DNA of 64,000 bases from Angelobacter sp036557225 (lineage in GTDB: Bacteria > Acidobacteriota > Terriglobia > Terriglobales > Acidobacteriaceae): assembly GCA_036557225.1 (NCBI GenBank), contig DATBHX010000132.1:13055-77054 (forward strand), written 5' to 3'. Under the pieces are notes generated by a model, which had not been told where the DNA came from, searched no databases, and saw nothing but the letters and a program-made list of their open reading frames with translations. Below are positions 8,670-18,566 of this stretch, piece by piece (positions within the stretch are counted from its first letter, which is position 1; each line of letters begins with the position of its first letter). The position numbers and the translations under genes are program-made.

Positions 8670-10451
8670 CTAAATTTCGCTTGATGCCGGCACCGCAGAC
8701 GCAGCCACTGCCCGCTCCGCCGTTCGCACCTCGACCAGTTCGCCCCGGTCGAGCACCAGGATTGTGTCGCAGCTGCGCAGCATGTTCAGCCGGTGCGCAA
8801 TCATGAACGTCGTTCGCTGCTGCATGAGTTTCTCTGTGGCAGCCAGAATCGATTCTTCCGTCGTCGTATCCACTGAACTGGTTGGCTCATCCAGAATAAG
8901 GATCGAGCTATCGCGCAGAAACGCTCGCGCCAGGGAGATGCGCTGGCGCTCGCCGCCGGACAGGCATCCTCCGCGATCCCCGGCGCCCGTCTCATATTGC
9001 TCCGGCAGACGGCTGATGAACTCGTCCGCGCAAGCAGCCTGCGCAGCGGTAATAATTTCTTCATCCGTCGCCGTGGTCTTGCCATAAGCGATGTTCTCTG
9101 CAATGCTGGCATCCAGCAGCACCGGCTCCTGCAGCACCGTGGCAAATTGCCGCCGCAGCTCGGCAATGCGGTATTCGCGAATGTCCACTCCATCCAGCAG
9201 AATCTGGCCCTCCGTGGGATCGTAGAAGCGCATGATCAGGTTCAGCAGCGTGGTCTTCCCTGCTCCCGTGCCGCCAACAATCCCGACGCGCGCGCCCGCC
9301 GGGATAGAAAAAGAAATGTTGCGCACGCCGCGTCCGCTGCCGGCGTAATGAAACGAGACATCTCTAAACTCAAATTTGCCTTCGGCGCGCTCTAGTGGAA
9401 TCGCAGCGGAGCTCTCCTCGATCTCCGGCTGTTGGTCCAAAAGCGCGAACGTCCGCTCCAGGCTGGCCAGCCAGCTCTGCAGATCAGATGTCTTGGTGCT
9501 GAGCGCCTGCAAAGGCTGGTACATCTGCACAATGTAGGCCATCAGCACCAGCAATGACCCCACGCTTAGCCTTCCCGCCTTCACGTGTTGTATGCCGATT
9601 AACAGCGCCGCCGCGGTGCCCCCGGCAATCACCAATCCAATCACTGTGTTAAATGTCGCCTGCAGCCGCGCCAACCGCACCTGGCTGGCCAGCCGTTTGC
9701 TCGAGTGCCGCACAAAGCGCTCATATTCGCGGTGCTCCTGGCCAAAAGCCTTGATCGTTCGGATAAAACCCAGCACTTCCTGGATCACCGACATCGCGCT
9801 GCTGTCCAGCTCCTTGATATTGCGCGAACGCTGCCTTACCACGCGGCTGCACGCGACCGAAAGCGCAAACAGGACAGGCGTGATCGCCAGCGCCACCAGC
9901 GCGATCGCGGGATCCATGCGCACGCTGATATAAACCATCCCCGCCAGCGTCAGCACCGCGATCCCCAGCGGAATGATTCCCTGGATAATCACATACTGAA
10001 TCGAGGGCGCGTCATGCTGGATGCGATAGACGGAATCACTCGCCCCGTAGTGGTCATGGAATGCCAGCGACAAGCGCTGCACGTGGTTGAGCAGCTTGGC
10101 GCGAAAATCCCACACCAGCTTTTCTCCAACGTAGGTTTGCAAAAGCCAGCTTGCCAGCCCTTGCAGCCCTGCCAGTAACGCGATGGCCAGCAGCAGTCCT
10201 ACGGCAACTGCCAGGGCTGAAAATCCAGCGCCATGATTTGGCAGGATTCCCGCCAGAGATTGCGGCAGCGGCTGCTGCCCGATAGCCGAATCAACCGCAA
10301 CTTTCATCGGCAGCGGATACGCCAGGGCCAGCAACAGCGAGACTCCGTTCAATAACGCAATGGCCAGCAAATGCACTCGGCAGCTTCGCGACTCGGCAAA
10401 GCATCGGCGCAGAACAGCAGATCGTTTTAGCGGGAATGATGACACGGCCAA
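8670..10451 (-). CDS. ABC exporter, fused membrane and ATPase domains
   Basis: A 593-residue half-transporter of the MsbA/multidrug type. A six-helix membrane domain fills residues 20-330. The ATPase domain has Walker A GGTGAGKTT (about 392-400), signature LSGGERQR (about 495-502), Walker B ILILDEPTS (about 515-523) and a switch His in MIAHRLN. It should work as a homodimer in the inner membrane, exporting a lipid, peptide or drug. The start chosen is a TTG at 10451 with a weak AAGG upstream; a GTG six bases downstream is equally possible. It converges on the beta-barrel gene with only 4 bp between stops. The substrate is not predictable. Confidence 0.85.
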   Translation of the reverse strand: MAVSSFPLKRSAVLRRCFAESRSCRVHLLAIALLNGVSLLLALAYPLPMKVAVDSAIGQQPLPQSLAGILPNHGAGFSALAVAVGLLLAIALLAGLQGLASWLLQTYVGEKLVWDFRAKLLNHVQRLSLAFHDHYGASDSVYRIQHDAPSIQYVIIQGIIPLGIAVLTLAGMVYISVRMDPAIALVALAITPVLFALSVACSRVVRQRSRNIKELDSSAMSVIQEVLGFIRTIKAFGQEHREYERFVRHSSKRLASQVRLARLQATFNTVIGLVIAGGTAAALLIGIQHVKAGRLSVGSLLVLMAYIVQMYQPLQALSTKTSDLQSWLASLERTFALLDQQPEIEESSAAIPLERAEGKFEFRDVSFHYAGSGRGVRNISFSIPAGARVGIVGGTGAGKTTLLNLIMRFYDPTEGQILLDGVDIREYRIAELRRQFATVLQEPVLLDASIAENIAYGKTTATDEEIITAAQAACADEFISRLPEQYETGAGDRGGCLSGGERQRISLARAFLRDSSILILDEPTSSVDTTTEESILAATEKLMQQRTTFMIAHRLNMLRSCDTILVLDRGELVEVRTAERAVAASAVPASSEI

Positions 10452-10688
10452 CTGGGAGCGGCCTTACCGTCATTATTTGTACAACCAAGCGCTTCCGAGC
10501 CAAGTAGAGTGTTTCCCTAATTCCGGTTAGGCAAAAAACCGCAACCGCCAGAACGATTTCTTACAGGCGGCCTCAACCGCATTGAGCCCAGCGAGGGAAT
10601 CGCGCTTTCCCAAAATGGTCCTCCTGAAGTCGTTTTTCCGGTCAAGACCTCAAGCGCTCTCATGGATCGCTGCTAACATGTTGCGGTC
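10452..10688. other. Divergent promoter region between ABC exporter and GH18 gene
   Basis: This 237-bp gap between divergent genes holds no RNA gene, terminator or repeat that I can recognise. An in-frame TAA at 10674 blocks any N-terminal extension of the GH18 gene. Confidence 0.4.
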
Positions 10689-11732
10689 ATGTCGCCTTAC
10701 AGAACTGCTTGCTATTGCGGCCTTGGTCCCGGGAGCACCAGTGGCCAGGTGCCCCTCATTCAACAGAGCGGCCTCACCACTGTGATCGAATTTGCTCTGC
10801 ATTTTGGACGGCAGGGGAACGGCGTTCAACAGTGGGGCGACTTTGTGTTCAACAATGGTTATCCCCAGCCATCGTACCCGTTCATACAGGATGGAAAATT
10901 CAATCCTTACAACGATGCTGCCATTGCGGCGTGGCCCGCTGATCTGGAGAAGCTCAAGCAGGGTGGCAGCGTCAAAGAGATATTCTTTTCGATCGGTGGT
11001 TGGGGCGGAGCGCCAGACTACCCGGTCAAGGACTTCGCCACATTTCAATACATGTTGGATAACGGCATGAAGAACGTTCTCGTAAAGAATTTCGACAAAT
11101 TCAAGGGCAAATTCCCGCTCGTAGACGGTTTTGACCTCGATTGCGAAGAGTTTGGCAACTCTCCCAGCCAATTTCCGAAGGTCTACCCGAACCCAGACCC
11201 CACTAAGGTGAGTGCGGACACGATCGTTCAGTTGTGTGAGATTCTCTTCAAATTCGACTTTAAAGTGACCTTCTGTCCTTATAACAAGTCCGATATCTGG
11301 CAGACCAGCATGCAACGGGTCTGCACCGAACTCAAACAAGTAGTCAGTTGGTGGAACCTGCAATGCTATGCCGGCGGAAGTAGCAATCTCTTTAACTTTG
11401 CTACCTGGCTGCAGACACTTGCAGCCGTGAAGTTGCCAAACGGTAACCCGATCGGGCCAAACGCCGGCGCCTTCTTAGTCCCCGGCCTCTCGGTGCAGAA
11501 TCAGGATCCCCAATGGCCGAATCCACAATGCCCTACTGGAAATGGTGGAATGTGCCTCACTTTCACCGACCTCAGCAAGAAGATTCCCAAGGGCTACAAC
11601 GATCTAGCCGGAGGCTTCCTTTGGGATTTGGACGGTATCACGTCGAATACCAATCCTTGCAATGGCAAAAAGCCTTCTCTTGCCGACTATGTCAATGCGA
11701 TTAACACCGGCCTCAGCCAGAAATGCTCTTGA
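10689..11732 (+). CDS. GH18 family glycosidase (chitinase-like)
   Basis: A 347-residue glycoside hydrolase of family 18. The two family signatures are present: SIGGWG (101-106) and the catalytic DGFDLDCE (146-153), which fits DxxDxDxE with Glu153 as the acid/base. These enzymes cleave chitin or other beta-1,4-N-acetylglucosamine polymers by substrate-assisted catalysis. The ATG at 10689 starts right at the first strand of the barrel, and a TAA 15 bases upstream rules out a missed signal peptide. The protein is therefore cytoplasmic, secreted by another route, or a non-secreted relic. The ribosome binding site is weak. Two tRNA-derived repeats follow the stop. Confidence 0.85.
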   Translation: MSPYRTACYCGLGPGSTSGQVPLIQQSGLTTVIEFALHFGRQGNGVQQWGDFVFNNGYPQPSYPFIQDGKFNPYNDAAIAAWPADLEKLKQGGSVKEIFFSIGGWGGAPDYPVKDFATFQYMLDNGMKNVLVKNFDKFKGKFPLVDGFDLDCEEFGNSPSQFPKVYPNPDPTKVSADTIVQLCEILFKFDFKVTFCPYNKSDIWQTSMQRVCTELKQVVSWWNLQCYAGGSSNLFNFATWLQTLAAVKLPNGNPIGPNAGAFLVPGLSVQNQDPQWPNPQCPTGNGGMCLTFTDLSKKIPKGYNDLAGGFLWDLDGITSNTNPCNGKKPSLADYVNAINTGLSQKCS

Positions 11733-11751
11733 ACGCTGCTCAGAAAAGAAT

Positions 11752-12039
<288 letters not shown>

Positions 12040-12197
12040 TGTGGACAACGGCCGTTTGCAGGACAAACACGGCCTGATGATTTGTCATCTTCAAAATAAC
12101 ATCATTTCGCCCAGTTAGCAATTACTGATTGCCCCCAAGATTTACGCCGAACCTGTGTTTTCAGTAACCTAGGTATGGAACTCAACCTGAGGAAAGA

Positions 12198-14276
12198 ATG
12201 CATATGAAACCGCCTCCGGCCCGCATCGAGCCGGTCATCGAGAACCTCCACGGCCATGAGATCACGGATTCATATCGCTGGATGGAAGACGCCGAGTCTG
12301 AGGAAACGCAGCGTTTTGTCCGTCTGCAAAATGCCTACACGCAGAGTGTCCTGGAAGAAGTCCCTGGGCGAAGTCAACTGCGCCAACGAATCGAGCAACT
12401 CCTGACCATCGGGCGCGTCGCGTCACCGCGCATCGGCGGAGAGCATTATTTCTATGAGCGGCGCGATGGCCGGCAAAACCAGCCTGTAGTCTACGTCCGC
12501 CGTCACGATGGCCCAGAGCACGCTCTGATTGATGTCAACGCGCTCTCCGCCGCCGGCACGATTGCTCTGGATTGGTGGTACCCATCGGAAGATGGCCGCT
12601 ACGTCGCTTACGGCACCTCGGCCAATGGATCAGAGCTCAGCACCCTGCGCGTGATTGAAAGCGACAGCGGCGAGATCCTGGCCGAAGAGATTGAACGCAC
12701 CCGCGCCGCCAGTCTCGCCTGGTTGCCGGACAGTTCCGGCTTCTATTACACGCGCTATCCCAGGCCGGGCGACGTTCCTGCCGGAGAAGAGATGTATCAC
12801 CGGCACGTCTTCTTTCATACGCTGCGTAGCGCGGAAAACGCTGAGGGCAGCAAAGACACGCTCGTCTTCCCCGACGCAGGCCGGTCTCTGGACCCGCAGC
12901 ACTGGCCCAACGTCACCATCTCCAACGACGGACGCTGGCTGCTCGTCGAAATCAGCCAGGGCTGGACCAAAACTGAACTCTATCTGAAGGACCTGTCCTC
13001 GCCCACCAGCCATTTTGTTGCTATCACTGAAGGCAGGAATTTTCTCTACCACGCTGAAATTCTCGATGGGCAGATCTATATCACCAGCAATGAAGACGCG
13101 CCACGCTTTCGCGTGTTCAAGGCCGCCTGCGCGCGGCCACAGCGGCAGAACTGGCAAGAGATCATTGCCCAGGGCGAAGGCGTGATAGAGGGCCACGCGG
13201 CTATTATCGGCAGAAAACTTTTTGTCCATTACATTCGCAATGCCAGCTCCGCACTCAGGCTTTTTGATCTTGACGGACGGCCCGTCGCCGACGTGCCAAT
13301 GCCGGCCCTGGGCAGCATCTTTGATCTGGGTGGAAGCTGGAACAGCGATCGCGGGTTCTTCGGCTTCATCTCCTACACCATTCCTACCACGGTTTACGAA
13401 GTCAGTTTGCAGGGCGCGACCAAAGAATGGGCGCGAGTCGAGTCCGGCATTGATCCCAGGCAATATCAGATCGAGCAGCGCTGGCTCAGTTCCAAAGACG
13501 GCACTCGCGTGCCGATGTTCATGGTAAGCAGAAAAGGTGTGGCCAAAAATGGCCACAATCCCACGCTGCTTTCCGGCTATGGCGGCTTCAACGTTGGCCG
13601 CACTCCGTTTTTCAATCGCAACGTGATGTTGCTGTTGCTGGAGCAATGCGGCATTTATGTTGACGTCCAGCTCCGCGGCGGCAATGAATTTGGCGAGGAC
13701 TGGCATCGCGCCGGAATGCTGGAGCAAAAACAAAATGTCTTTGATGACTTTATCGCCGCTGCCGAATGCCTGATCGCCGAAGGTTATACCGATTCAGCCC
13801 ACCTGGCGATTCAGGGCGGCAGCAACGGCGGCCTGCTCATGGGCGCCGCGCTCACGCAGCGTCCTGAGCTGTTCCGCGCCGTCGTCTGCCAGGTTCCACT
13901 GCTGGATATGCTTCGCTACCAGCAATTTCAGATCGCCAAACTCTGGATCCCCGAATACGGATCATCCGACGATCCCGCCCAGTTCGAATACCTCTACGCA
14001 TATTCGCCCTATCACCACGTGAAGACCGGCACGCAATATCCAGCCATCTTGTTCATGACCGCCGAAAGCGACACGCGCGTGGATCCCATGCACGCGCTCA
14101 AAATGGCGGCGCTTCTGCAAGCGCAGGCAGCCAACGGTCCTGAACATCCAATTCTTCTCCGCGTGGACGCCAAAGCCGGACACGGCGTTGGTAAGCCGAT
14201 CACGAAATTAGTCGACGATGCCGTGGATGTTTGGAGCTTCCTCTTCTCGCAGCTCGATGTCCGGCAGGCGCCGTAA
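12198..14276 (+). CDS. Prolyl oligopeptidase family serine peptidase (S9A)
   Basis: A 692-residue enzyme of family S9A, which cleaves short proline-containing peptides. The N-terminus (HGHEITDSYRWMED) is typical, a seven-bladed propeller spans about 70-420, and the alpha/beta-hydrolase domain follows. The catalytic triad can be placed: Ser542 in GGSNGG, Asp625 in ESDTRVDP and His662 in AGHG. The length matches the family. GAGG lies 5 bases before the chosen ATG; a second ATG two codons on is also possible. No signal peptide is visible, so it is probably cytoplasmic and salvages peptides. It is followed by a bidirectional terminator. Confidence 0.92.
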   Translation: MHMKPPPARIEPVIENLHGHEITDSYRWMEDAESEETQRFVRLQNAYTQSVLEEVPGRSQLRQRIEQLLTIGRVASPRIGGEHYFYERRDGRQNQPVVYVRRHDGPEHALIDVNALSAAGTIALDWWYPSEDGRYVAYGTSANGSELSTLRVIESDSGEILAEEIERTRAASLAWLPDSSGFYYTRYPRPGDVPAGEEMYHRHVFFHTLRSAENAEGSKDTLVFPDAGRSLDPQHWPNVTISNDGRWLLVEISQGWTKTELYLKDLSSPTSHFVAITEGRNFLYHAEILDGQIYITSNEDAPRFRVFKAACARPQRQNWQEIIAQGEGVIEGHAAIIGRKLFVHYIRNASSALRLFDLDGRPVADVPMPALGSIFDLGGSWNSDRGFFGFISYTIPTTVYEVSLQGATKEWARVESGIDPRQYQIEQRWLSSKDGTRVPMFMVSRKGVAKNGHNPTLLSGYGGFNVGRTPFFNRNVMLLLLEQCGIYVDVQLRGGNEFGEDWHRAGMLEQKQNVFDDFIAAAECLIAEGYTDSAHLAIQGGSNGGLLMGAALTQRPELFRAVVCQVPLLDMLRYQQFQIAKLWIPEYGSSDDPAQFEYLYAYSPYHHVKTGTQYPAILFMTAESDTRVDPMHALKMAALLQAQAANGPEHPILLRVDAKAGHGVGKPITKLVDDAVDVWSFLFSQLDVRQAP

Positions 14277-14295
14277 GAACATTCCCAGGTTCGAC

Positions 14296-14323
14296 GGTTG
14301 ATGGTCGATGGTCGATGATCGAT
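14296..14323. repeat. Array of 7-bp repeats (GGTCGAT type)
   Basis: Four consecutive heptamers are visible: GGTTGAT, GGTCGAT, GGTCGAT, GATCGAT. They sit between the peptidase stop and the bidirectional terminator. Similar 7- or 8-bp arrays of different sequence occur at 36282, 42030, 49449 and 53756. Confidence 0.7.
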
Positions 14324-14332
14324 CAAATATAA

Positions 14333-14359
14333 AAAGGAGCCGCAACCTGCGGCTCCTTT
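14333..14359. terminator. Bidirectional rho-independent terminator
   Basis: A perfect 11-bp stem (AAAGGAGCCGC / GCGGCTCCTTT) with loop AACCT lies between convergent genes. A-runs on one side and T-rich sequence on the other let it end transcription from both the peptidase and the glycine-zipper gene. Confidence 0.85.
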
Positions 14360-14380
14360 ACCTTTCCCCAATCAGAGAAA

Positions 14381-15040
14381 CTAGCTGATGTTCAATGGCT
14401 GTGTGAGCCGGAACCCAAGTCTGCGTTCGGCCACAAAGCCCACTTCCTTTTTGCCCGTCGCGTAAGCGGCAGTTGTGCCTCCGGCTGCTCCCGCCACGGA
14501 ACCAATCGCGGCGCCTTTGCCGCCGCCAATCAGCGCTCCTAGCAATGCGCCTCCGCCTGCGCCTCCGCCGATAACGGCGAGGTTGCGCTTCTTGTAGCTG
14601 CCGCCGCTCACGAACACGCTGTTGGTCTGCAGCGGCACGGATTTTCCGTTCAAAATCAGAGTTGACAGAGTGATGCGCAAATAGCCCGCGTTGTGAAGAT
14701 GTCCGGATTCGTTGGCTGCGACCACCTTCCCGGTAACCGCAGTTCCTTCCGGCGCCAGTGTCTGTCCATCGATGACCAGGGGTTCGTCCAGGACCGCAGA
14801 AAAATCCTGTCCGGGTTGCGCCGTCTTGCTGGAGAGCGATTGCTGCAACCGGACATAAATGGCCGTATTCGCCGGAACCACCAGCGGTTTGCCTTCAACA
14901 AAAGGAAGTTGCTGCTGTGGAGTGGCGCTATCAGCCACGGAAGTGCTCGGCGGCTTTGCGCTCACACTGCAACTGGTGGCGACTGCCGCTAGAGCCAGCA
15001 AAACAAAAAACAAAATGTCTCTGGAACCGTGCCCTTTCAT
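14381..15040 (-). CDS. Glycine-zipper envelope protein, possible lipoprotein
   Basis: A 219-residue protein with a signal segment ending AAVATSC, a plausible though imperfect lipobox with Cys24. Residues 55-135 form a beta-rich domain (VRLQQSLSSKTAQPGQ, then LAPEGTAVTGKV) resembling the conserved domain of the three paralogues at 17407-20726. Residues 150-190 are a run of small residues with GxxxG spacing (GGGAGGGALLGALIGGG), a glycine zipper likely to insert in or lie along a membrane. It is probably an outer-envelope protein. The function is unknown. It is divergent from nothing; the propeller gene lies upstream on the same strand. Confidence 0.7.
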   Translation of the reverse strand: MKGHGSRDILFFVLLALAAVATSCSVSAKPPSTSVADSATPQQQLPFVEGKPLVVPANTAIYVRLQQSLSSKTAQPGQDFSAVLDEPLVIDGQTLAPEGTAVTGKVVAANESGHLHNAGYLRITLSTLILNGKSVPLQTNSVFVSGGSYKKRNLAVIGGGAGGGALLGALIGGGKGAAIGSVAGAAGGTTAAYATGKKEVGFVAERRLGFRLTQPLNIS

Positions 15041-15184
15041 AAACTACCCCGGCGGCAGGGGGATACCGCCGTCTATGTAGATTGCAAGGCAGCTGCCAAT
15101 AAAAGACATTTATTTTCTTGAATTTATACGGATATAGAGGTGAGACGCTGTGTAGTTTTTACCGCATCCAGAGTAGCTGTTTCC

Positions 15185-17161
15185 TTACCGCGCACCGGCG
15201 CCGGAAACGTTATCAGCTACCGCGGTAACCTCCGGCTGTACGACCACGCCGTCAAAGGGAGTGGTTCCCAGAAGCCGTCCGCGAGCAAACCGCAGGTTAC
15301 GCAGCGGCCATCCCGTGCTGATGGATGACCACGTACGCCCATTGTCGCTCGATTCAAAAATGTTGGTCGACGACCCGCTCACCACCAGCATGCGATGATT
15401 CTCCGCGTCAAATTGAATGCTGACAATGTTGGAGAGCCGCAGCGTGGTGATCTTCTTCCAGGAATCGCCGGCGTCGGTGCTGCGGAAGAGGCCCGCGCGT
15501 GATGCGAGCCATATATCGCCCAGTGCGTCAATCGCTACTGCGTTGATGGTGAATTCCGGATCAAGGGGTTTCGTCGCCGGCAGCCAGCTTTCACCGCCAC
15601 TGACAGAAACTGCAATAGCGTTGCGGTTGGCCATCGCGATCATCTTGCCGGCCACGCTGATGCTGCTGGGTCCGGCCACGCCGGCCACATCTTCCTTTGC
15701 CCAGGTTTCACCGGCGTCAGTGCTGCTGAACAGCCCGGTAGCGGTTGCCGCGTACCACCGTTTGTCAGTCACATCCAGAGCAGTAATGCGCGTGTTCAGC
15801 TCGCTGGCCGGATTTGGGCGAACCTGCTTTTTCGCGGCAGCGGGCTGATCAGATGTGTTACCAACCGGCGTGCGTGCGATCCAGACAGACATTCCTGGCT
15901 TAAGCTGAAAAATACCGCGATCAGTTCCCGCGACGATCGAATTGTCGCTGGCCTGGCGAAGCAGAAAAACATCGCGGCCGTCCAATCCCTCGCTGGCCTG
16001 CTTCCAGCTCTGTCCGGCATCGTGCGAGATGAACACGCCGCCAAACTCCTTGTCGCTCAGCAGGCCGGCATAGATCAACGAGCTGTCGCTGCGGTCCACC
16101 AGCAGGGCGGCGGTTTGCCGGTGGGTAAACCCGCGATTGGAAGCCGTAAAGGTCGCGCCACCATCGTCGCTGGCCAGGACGCCGCTGCGGTCGGTGGCCA
16201 GCAGTACGCGCGAAGGCTGCCGAGGATCGACCAGCACATCATTGATCACAATGTTCGATCCGGTCATGTGCTTCCACGTGGCTCCTGAATCCGCGGTCTT
16301 CCACAGGCCTTCGGTCGTGCCGGCATAGACCACGTTGTGATCGGCCGGGTCCATCTTCAGCATGCGTGTACGCCGCGCGGAATACGGAATGCCCTGGATC
16401 TTGCGAAAGAGTTCGCCTGCAGACTCGCTGCGATAGATCCCTGAACACGCGCTGATGAACAGGTTCGCCGGCTGGGCCTGATCAATCACGATGGAAAAGA
16501 CGTCGGAATCGTCGATCACGCCTTTCTTGATGTTGTGCCAGCTCTTGCCGCCGTCTTCGGTCTTCCACGGAAGATGCCATGTACCGGCGTAGATCACGTC
16601 AGCGTTGGCCGGATCGATGGCGATCGACTCAATATTTTTGATCTCGGCATGGTTCTCCGGAGAAATCCGCTCCCAGTTCTGGCCCCCATCGTGACTGCGA
16701 TAGATACCATCCAGCGCTCCCGCCACCAGGATTTTGGAGTTCGCATCGGCGATGCTCAGCGCGCGGAGTGATTTGCCATGCAGGTCCGCCACCAGTTCCC
16801 ACGTCTTCCCTGCATCTTTGCTGCGGAAGAGGTCGCCGTCGCTGTTCGGCAGCTGTGCATTCCAGGACGCAACAAACATGTTCCGGGGATCGTTGGGATC
16901 AATCACGATATGATCGAGCACCATCTCCGCCGGGCTGCCCAACCGGGCCAGCCGCGACCAATTCTTGCCATTGTCCGTGGAAAGATAGAGCGTGCCTGCG
17001 CTGGTGCCGAGAAAAATACGATCAGGATTTTTGGGGTCGAACGCCAGACTGCGAACCGTGCCGCCTTCAGGCCCTACCGGCTGCCATGGCTGCTCCGCCG
17101 CAAGATAGACAGAGACCAGCGCCAGAATCAGCCAAGCCGTCATGGTTCGCATAATATGCAT
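15185..17161 (-). CDS. Secreted BNR/Asp-box beta-propeller protein
   Basis: A 658-residue protein with a signal peptide (about 1-23, ending LAAEQ) followed by about eleven Asp-box motifs of the S/T-x-D-x-G-x-T/S-W type, for example STDNGKNW, SKDAGKTW, SHDGGQNW, TEDGGKSW, STDAGETW, STDAGDSW and SSDNGRTW. They are spaced as in sortilin/VPS10- or photosystem assembly factor-like propellers, and probably form one or two propellers. Such proteins are extracellular or periplasmic binding scaffolds. No sialidase catalytic residues can be recognised. It has its own start (ATG at 17161, or the ATG three codons later). The role is unknown. Confidence 0.8.
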   Translation of the reverse strand: MHIMRTMTAWLILALVSVYLAAEQPWQPVGPEGGTVRSLAFDPKNPDRIFLGTSAGTLYLSTDNGKNWSRLARLGSPAEMVLDHIVIDPNDPRNMFVASWNAQLPNSDGDLFRSKDAGKTWELVADLHGKSLRALSIADANSKILVAGALDGIYRSHDGGQNWERISPENHAEIKNIESIAIDPANADVIYAGTWHLPWKTEDGGKSWHNIKKGVIDDSDVFSIVIDQAQPANLFISACSGIYRSESAGELFRKIQGIPYSARRTRMLKMDPADHNVVYAGTTEGLWKTADSGATWKHMTGSNIVINDVLVDPRQPSRVLLATDRSGVLASDDGGATFTASNRGFTHRQTAALLVDRSDSSLIYAGLLSDKEFGGVFISHDAGQSWKQASEGLDGRDVFLLRQASDNSIVAGTDRGIFQLKPGMSVWIARTPVGNTSDQPAAAKKQVRPNPASELNTRITALDVTDKRWYAATATGLFSSTDAGETWAKEDVAGVAGPSSISVAGKMIAMANRNAIAVSVSGGESWLPATKPLDPEFTINAVAIDALGDIWLASRAGLFRSTDAGDSWKKITTLRLSNIVSIQFDAENHRMLVVSGSSTNIFESSDNGRTWSSISTGWPLRNLRFARGRLLGTTPFDGVVVQPEVTAVADNVSGAGAR

Positions 17162-17353
17162 GGTTCTCTTGTGGTCCCAGGAGATGATATGAGATTGCCA
17201 TGCTCGTTTTATATCAACAAGTTACTGAAGGGCAATTTGTTCGTTCGAAGATTTGTTTTTTCTGCGCGTAACCACCGCGATTCCTCAAATGGCTGTGCTT
17301 AAGCCGGCTGCAGCCGGGCTTCTCGCGGACATTGAGGTATTTGCCAAAAGAAA

Positions 17354-17377
17354 AGCACGGCCTACGCTGGCCGTGCT
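17354..17377 (-). terminator. Rho-independent terminator after the first paralogue
   Basis: On the minus strand a 9-bp stem AGCACGGCC / GGCCGTGCT with a 6-base loop is followed by TTTCTTTT. It lies 30 bp after the stop of the gene at 17407. Confidence 0.85.
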
Positions 17378-17406
17378 CGCTTTTAAGCTTTCAAATCCCT
17401 GAGCTT

Positions 17407-18357
17407 CTACTTCTTCGCTGGTGTTTGCGGTGTCTCTACGCTCACCACACGCAAAAGAATCTGCGTACCAGCTTCCAGCTTCACGTTGTCAACGTGCGAG
17501 ATAACCACCGGACCGGGAGTATCTGCGGTTGCGCCCTGCGTCAGGCTCAGCCCTTTCAGACCGGTGACGCCCTGGGGCATGCCGACGCTCATCGAGCTTC
17601 CACTCGCTTTCGACGTTGAGAGTTGGGCCGCCGACGACCCGACATTCGCGTTGGTGCTGGGTGACTGTTTCACCGTAACCGGTGCTTGCAGAGTCGGGTC
17701 GGAACTGGAAGAGCCATAGCTCGTGGGTTGTGACGAAGTCGCATTCGAACTGCGGTTGTTTGCGCTCGAGGCACGGCCTCCCTGCATAGCGGGACTACTC
17801 CCTTGCCTGAGATCGCCCACCACCATGGATGGCGGCAGCATTTGCGACGGCTCATCCACACGCGACCTTCTTTGCACCGGCGGCGATACCGCCTGCACAA
17901 CCGCCCGGAGATTGACGTCGTGGTAGTGCTTCAACAATATCCTGTCGAAAACAAACCCAAGACGCGATTCCGGGTTCTCCGCGCTGCGCACCCCGACTTC
18001 TGTCACATGCCCAATCAATTCGGTCTCCACAGGAATAATGACCTTGCCATGGGAAACCACGTCCTGGCTCACTTCCGCTTTGACCTTGTCACCGGGCTTG
18101 AGCTTACTGGCTTTGAGCGTCTTGCTCAATTCAATCAGAAGATAGGAGTTCTTGTTTTGCGCGCTGGTCGTCGTTGCATTTGCGGGCGCGGTCTGTGTCT
18201 TGGTGGAATCTTTCGGAGTGGTGGAAGAAGAAAGTTGAGACTGCTGCGCCGGCGGTTCTTTTGCCTGGGCCGGGCCCGCGCCGGCAGCATACGCTTTCGA
18301 GCCGAAAGGCCACGCCAGGAATCCAACAGCTGCGGCCGCAATCCAGTAGCTTTTCAT
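17407..18357 (-). CDS. Secreted paralogue 1 of a tandem family
   Basis: The start is set at the ATG at 18357, which has GAGGTG upstream and opens a clean signal peptide (MKSYWIAAAAVGFLAW), giving 316 residues. A Gln/Pro/Thr-rich linker leads to the shared domain: LSKTLKASKLKPGDKVKAEV, a Lys-Val-Ile strand, ELIGHVTEV, then SRLGFVFDRILLK and VQAVSPPVQ. A low-complexity Ser/Asn-rich middle follows, and the C-terminus ends with GTQILLRVVSVE. The same order recurs in the genes at 18567 and 19710. The pattern suggests a periplasmic or surface beta-domain tethered by disordered spacers. The function is unknown. Confidence 0.75.
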   Translation of the reverse strand: MKSYWIAAAAVGFLAWPFGSKAYAAGAGPAQAKEPPAQQSQLSSSTTPKDSTKTQTAPANATTTSAQNKNSYLLIELSKTLKASKLKPGDKVKAEVSQDVVSHGKVIIPVETELIGHVTEVGVRSAENPESRLGFVFDRILLKHYHDVNLRAVVQAVSPPVQRRSRVDEPSQMLPPSMVVGDLRQGSSPAMQGGRASSANNRSSNATSSQPTSYGSSSSDPTLQAPVTVKQSPSTNANVGSSAAQLSTSKASGSSMSVGMPQGVTGLKGLSLTQGATADTPGPVVISHVDNVKLEAGTQILLRVVSVETPQTPAKK

Positions 18358-18522
18358 TCTGCACCTCGCGATGGAAGGAAGCACCCGGAAGCCCGTACTT
18401 ATGTTTGGCCTACCATTGTGCATCACCGCGCGGGAAAGTTAAACACAAATATAGATGGGAGCAGCAGGGCCAGAAGTTGGCAGAGAGTCAAACGATTGAG
18501 GAACAAATTTCACAGCAGGAAA

Positions 18523-18551
18523 ACGCGGCTAAAGCTGCTCTCTAGCCGCGT
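18523..18551 (-). terminator. Terminator after paralogue 2
   Basis: A 9-bp stem ACGCGGCTA / TAGCCGCGT followed on the minus strand by a T-rich stretch. Its sequence is nearly the same as the hairpin after paralogue 3, so the duplicated unit seems to include the terminator. Confidence 0.8.
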
Positions 18552-18566
18552 GAAAAAACAGGTACT

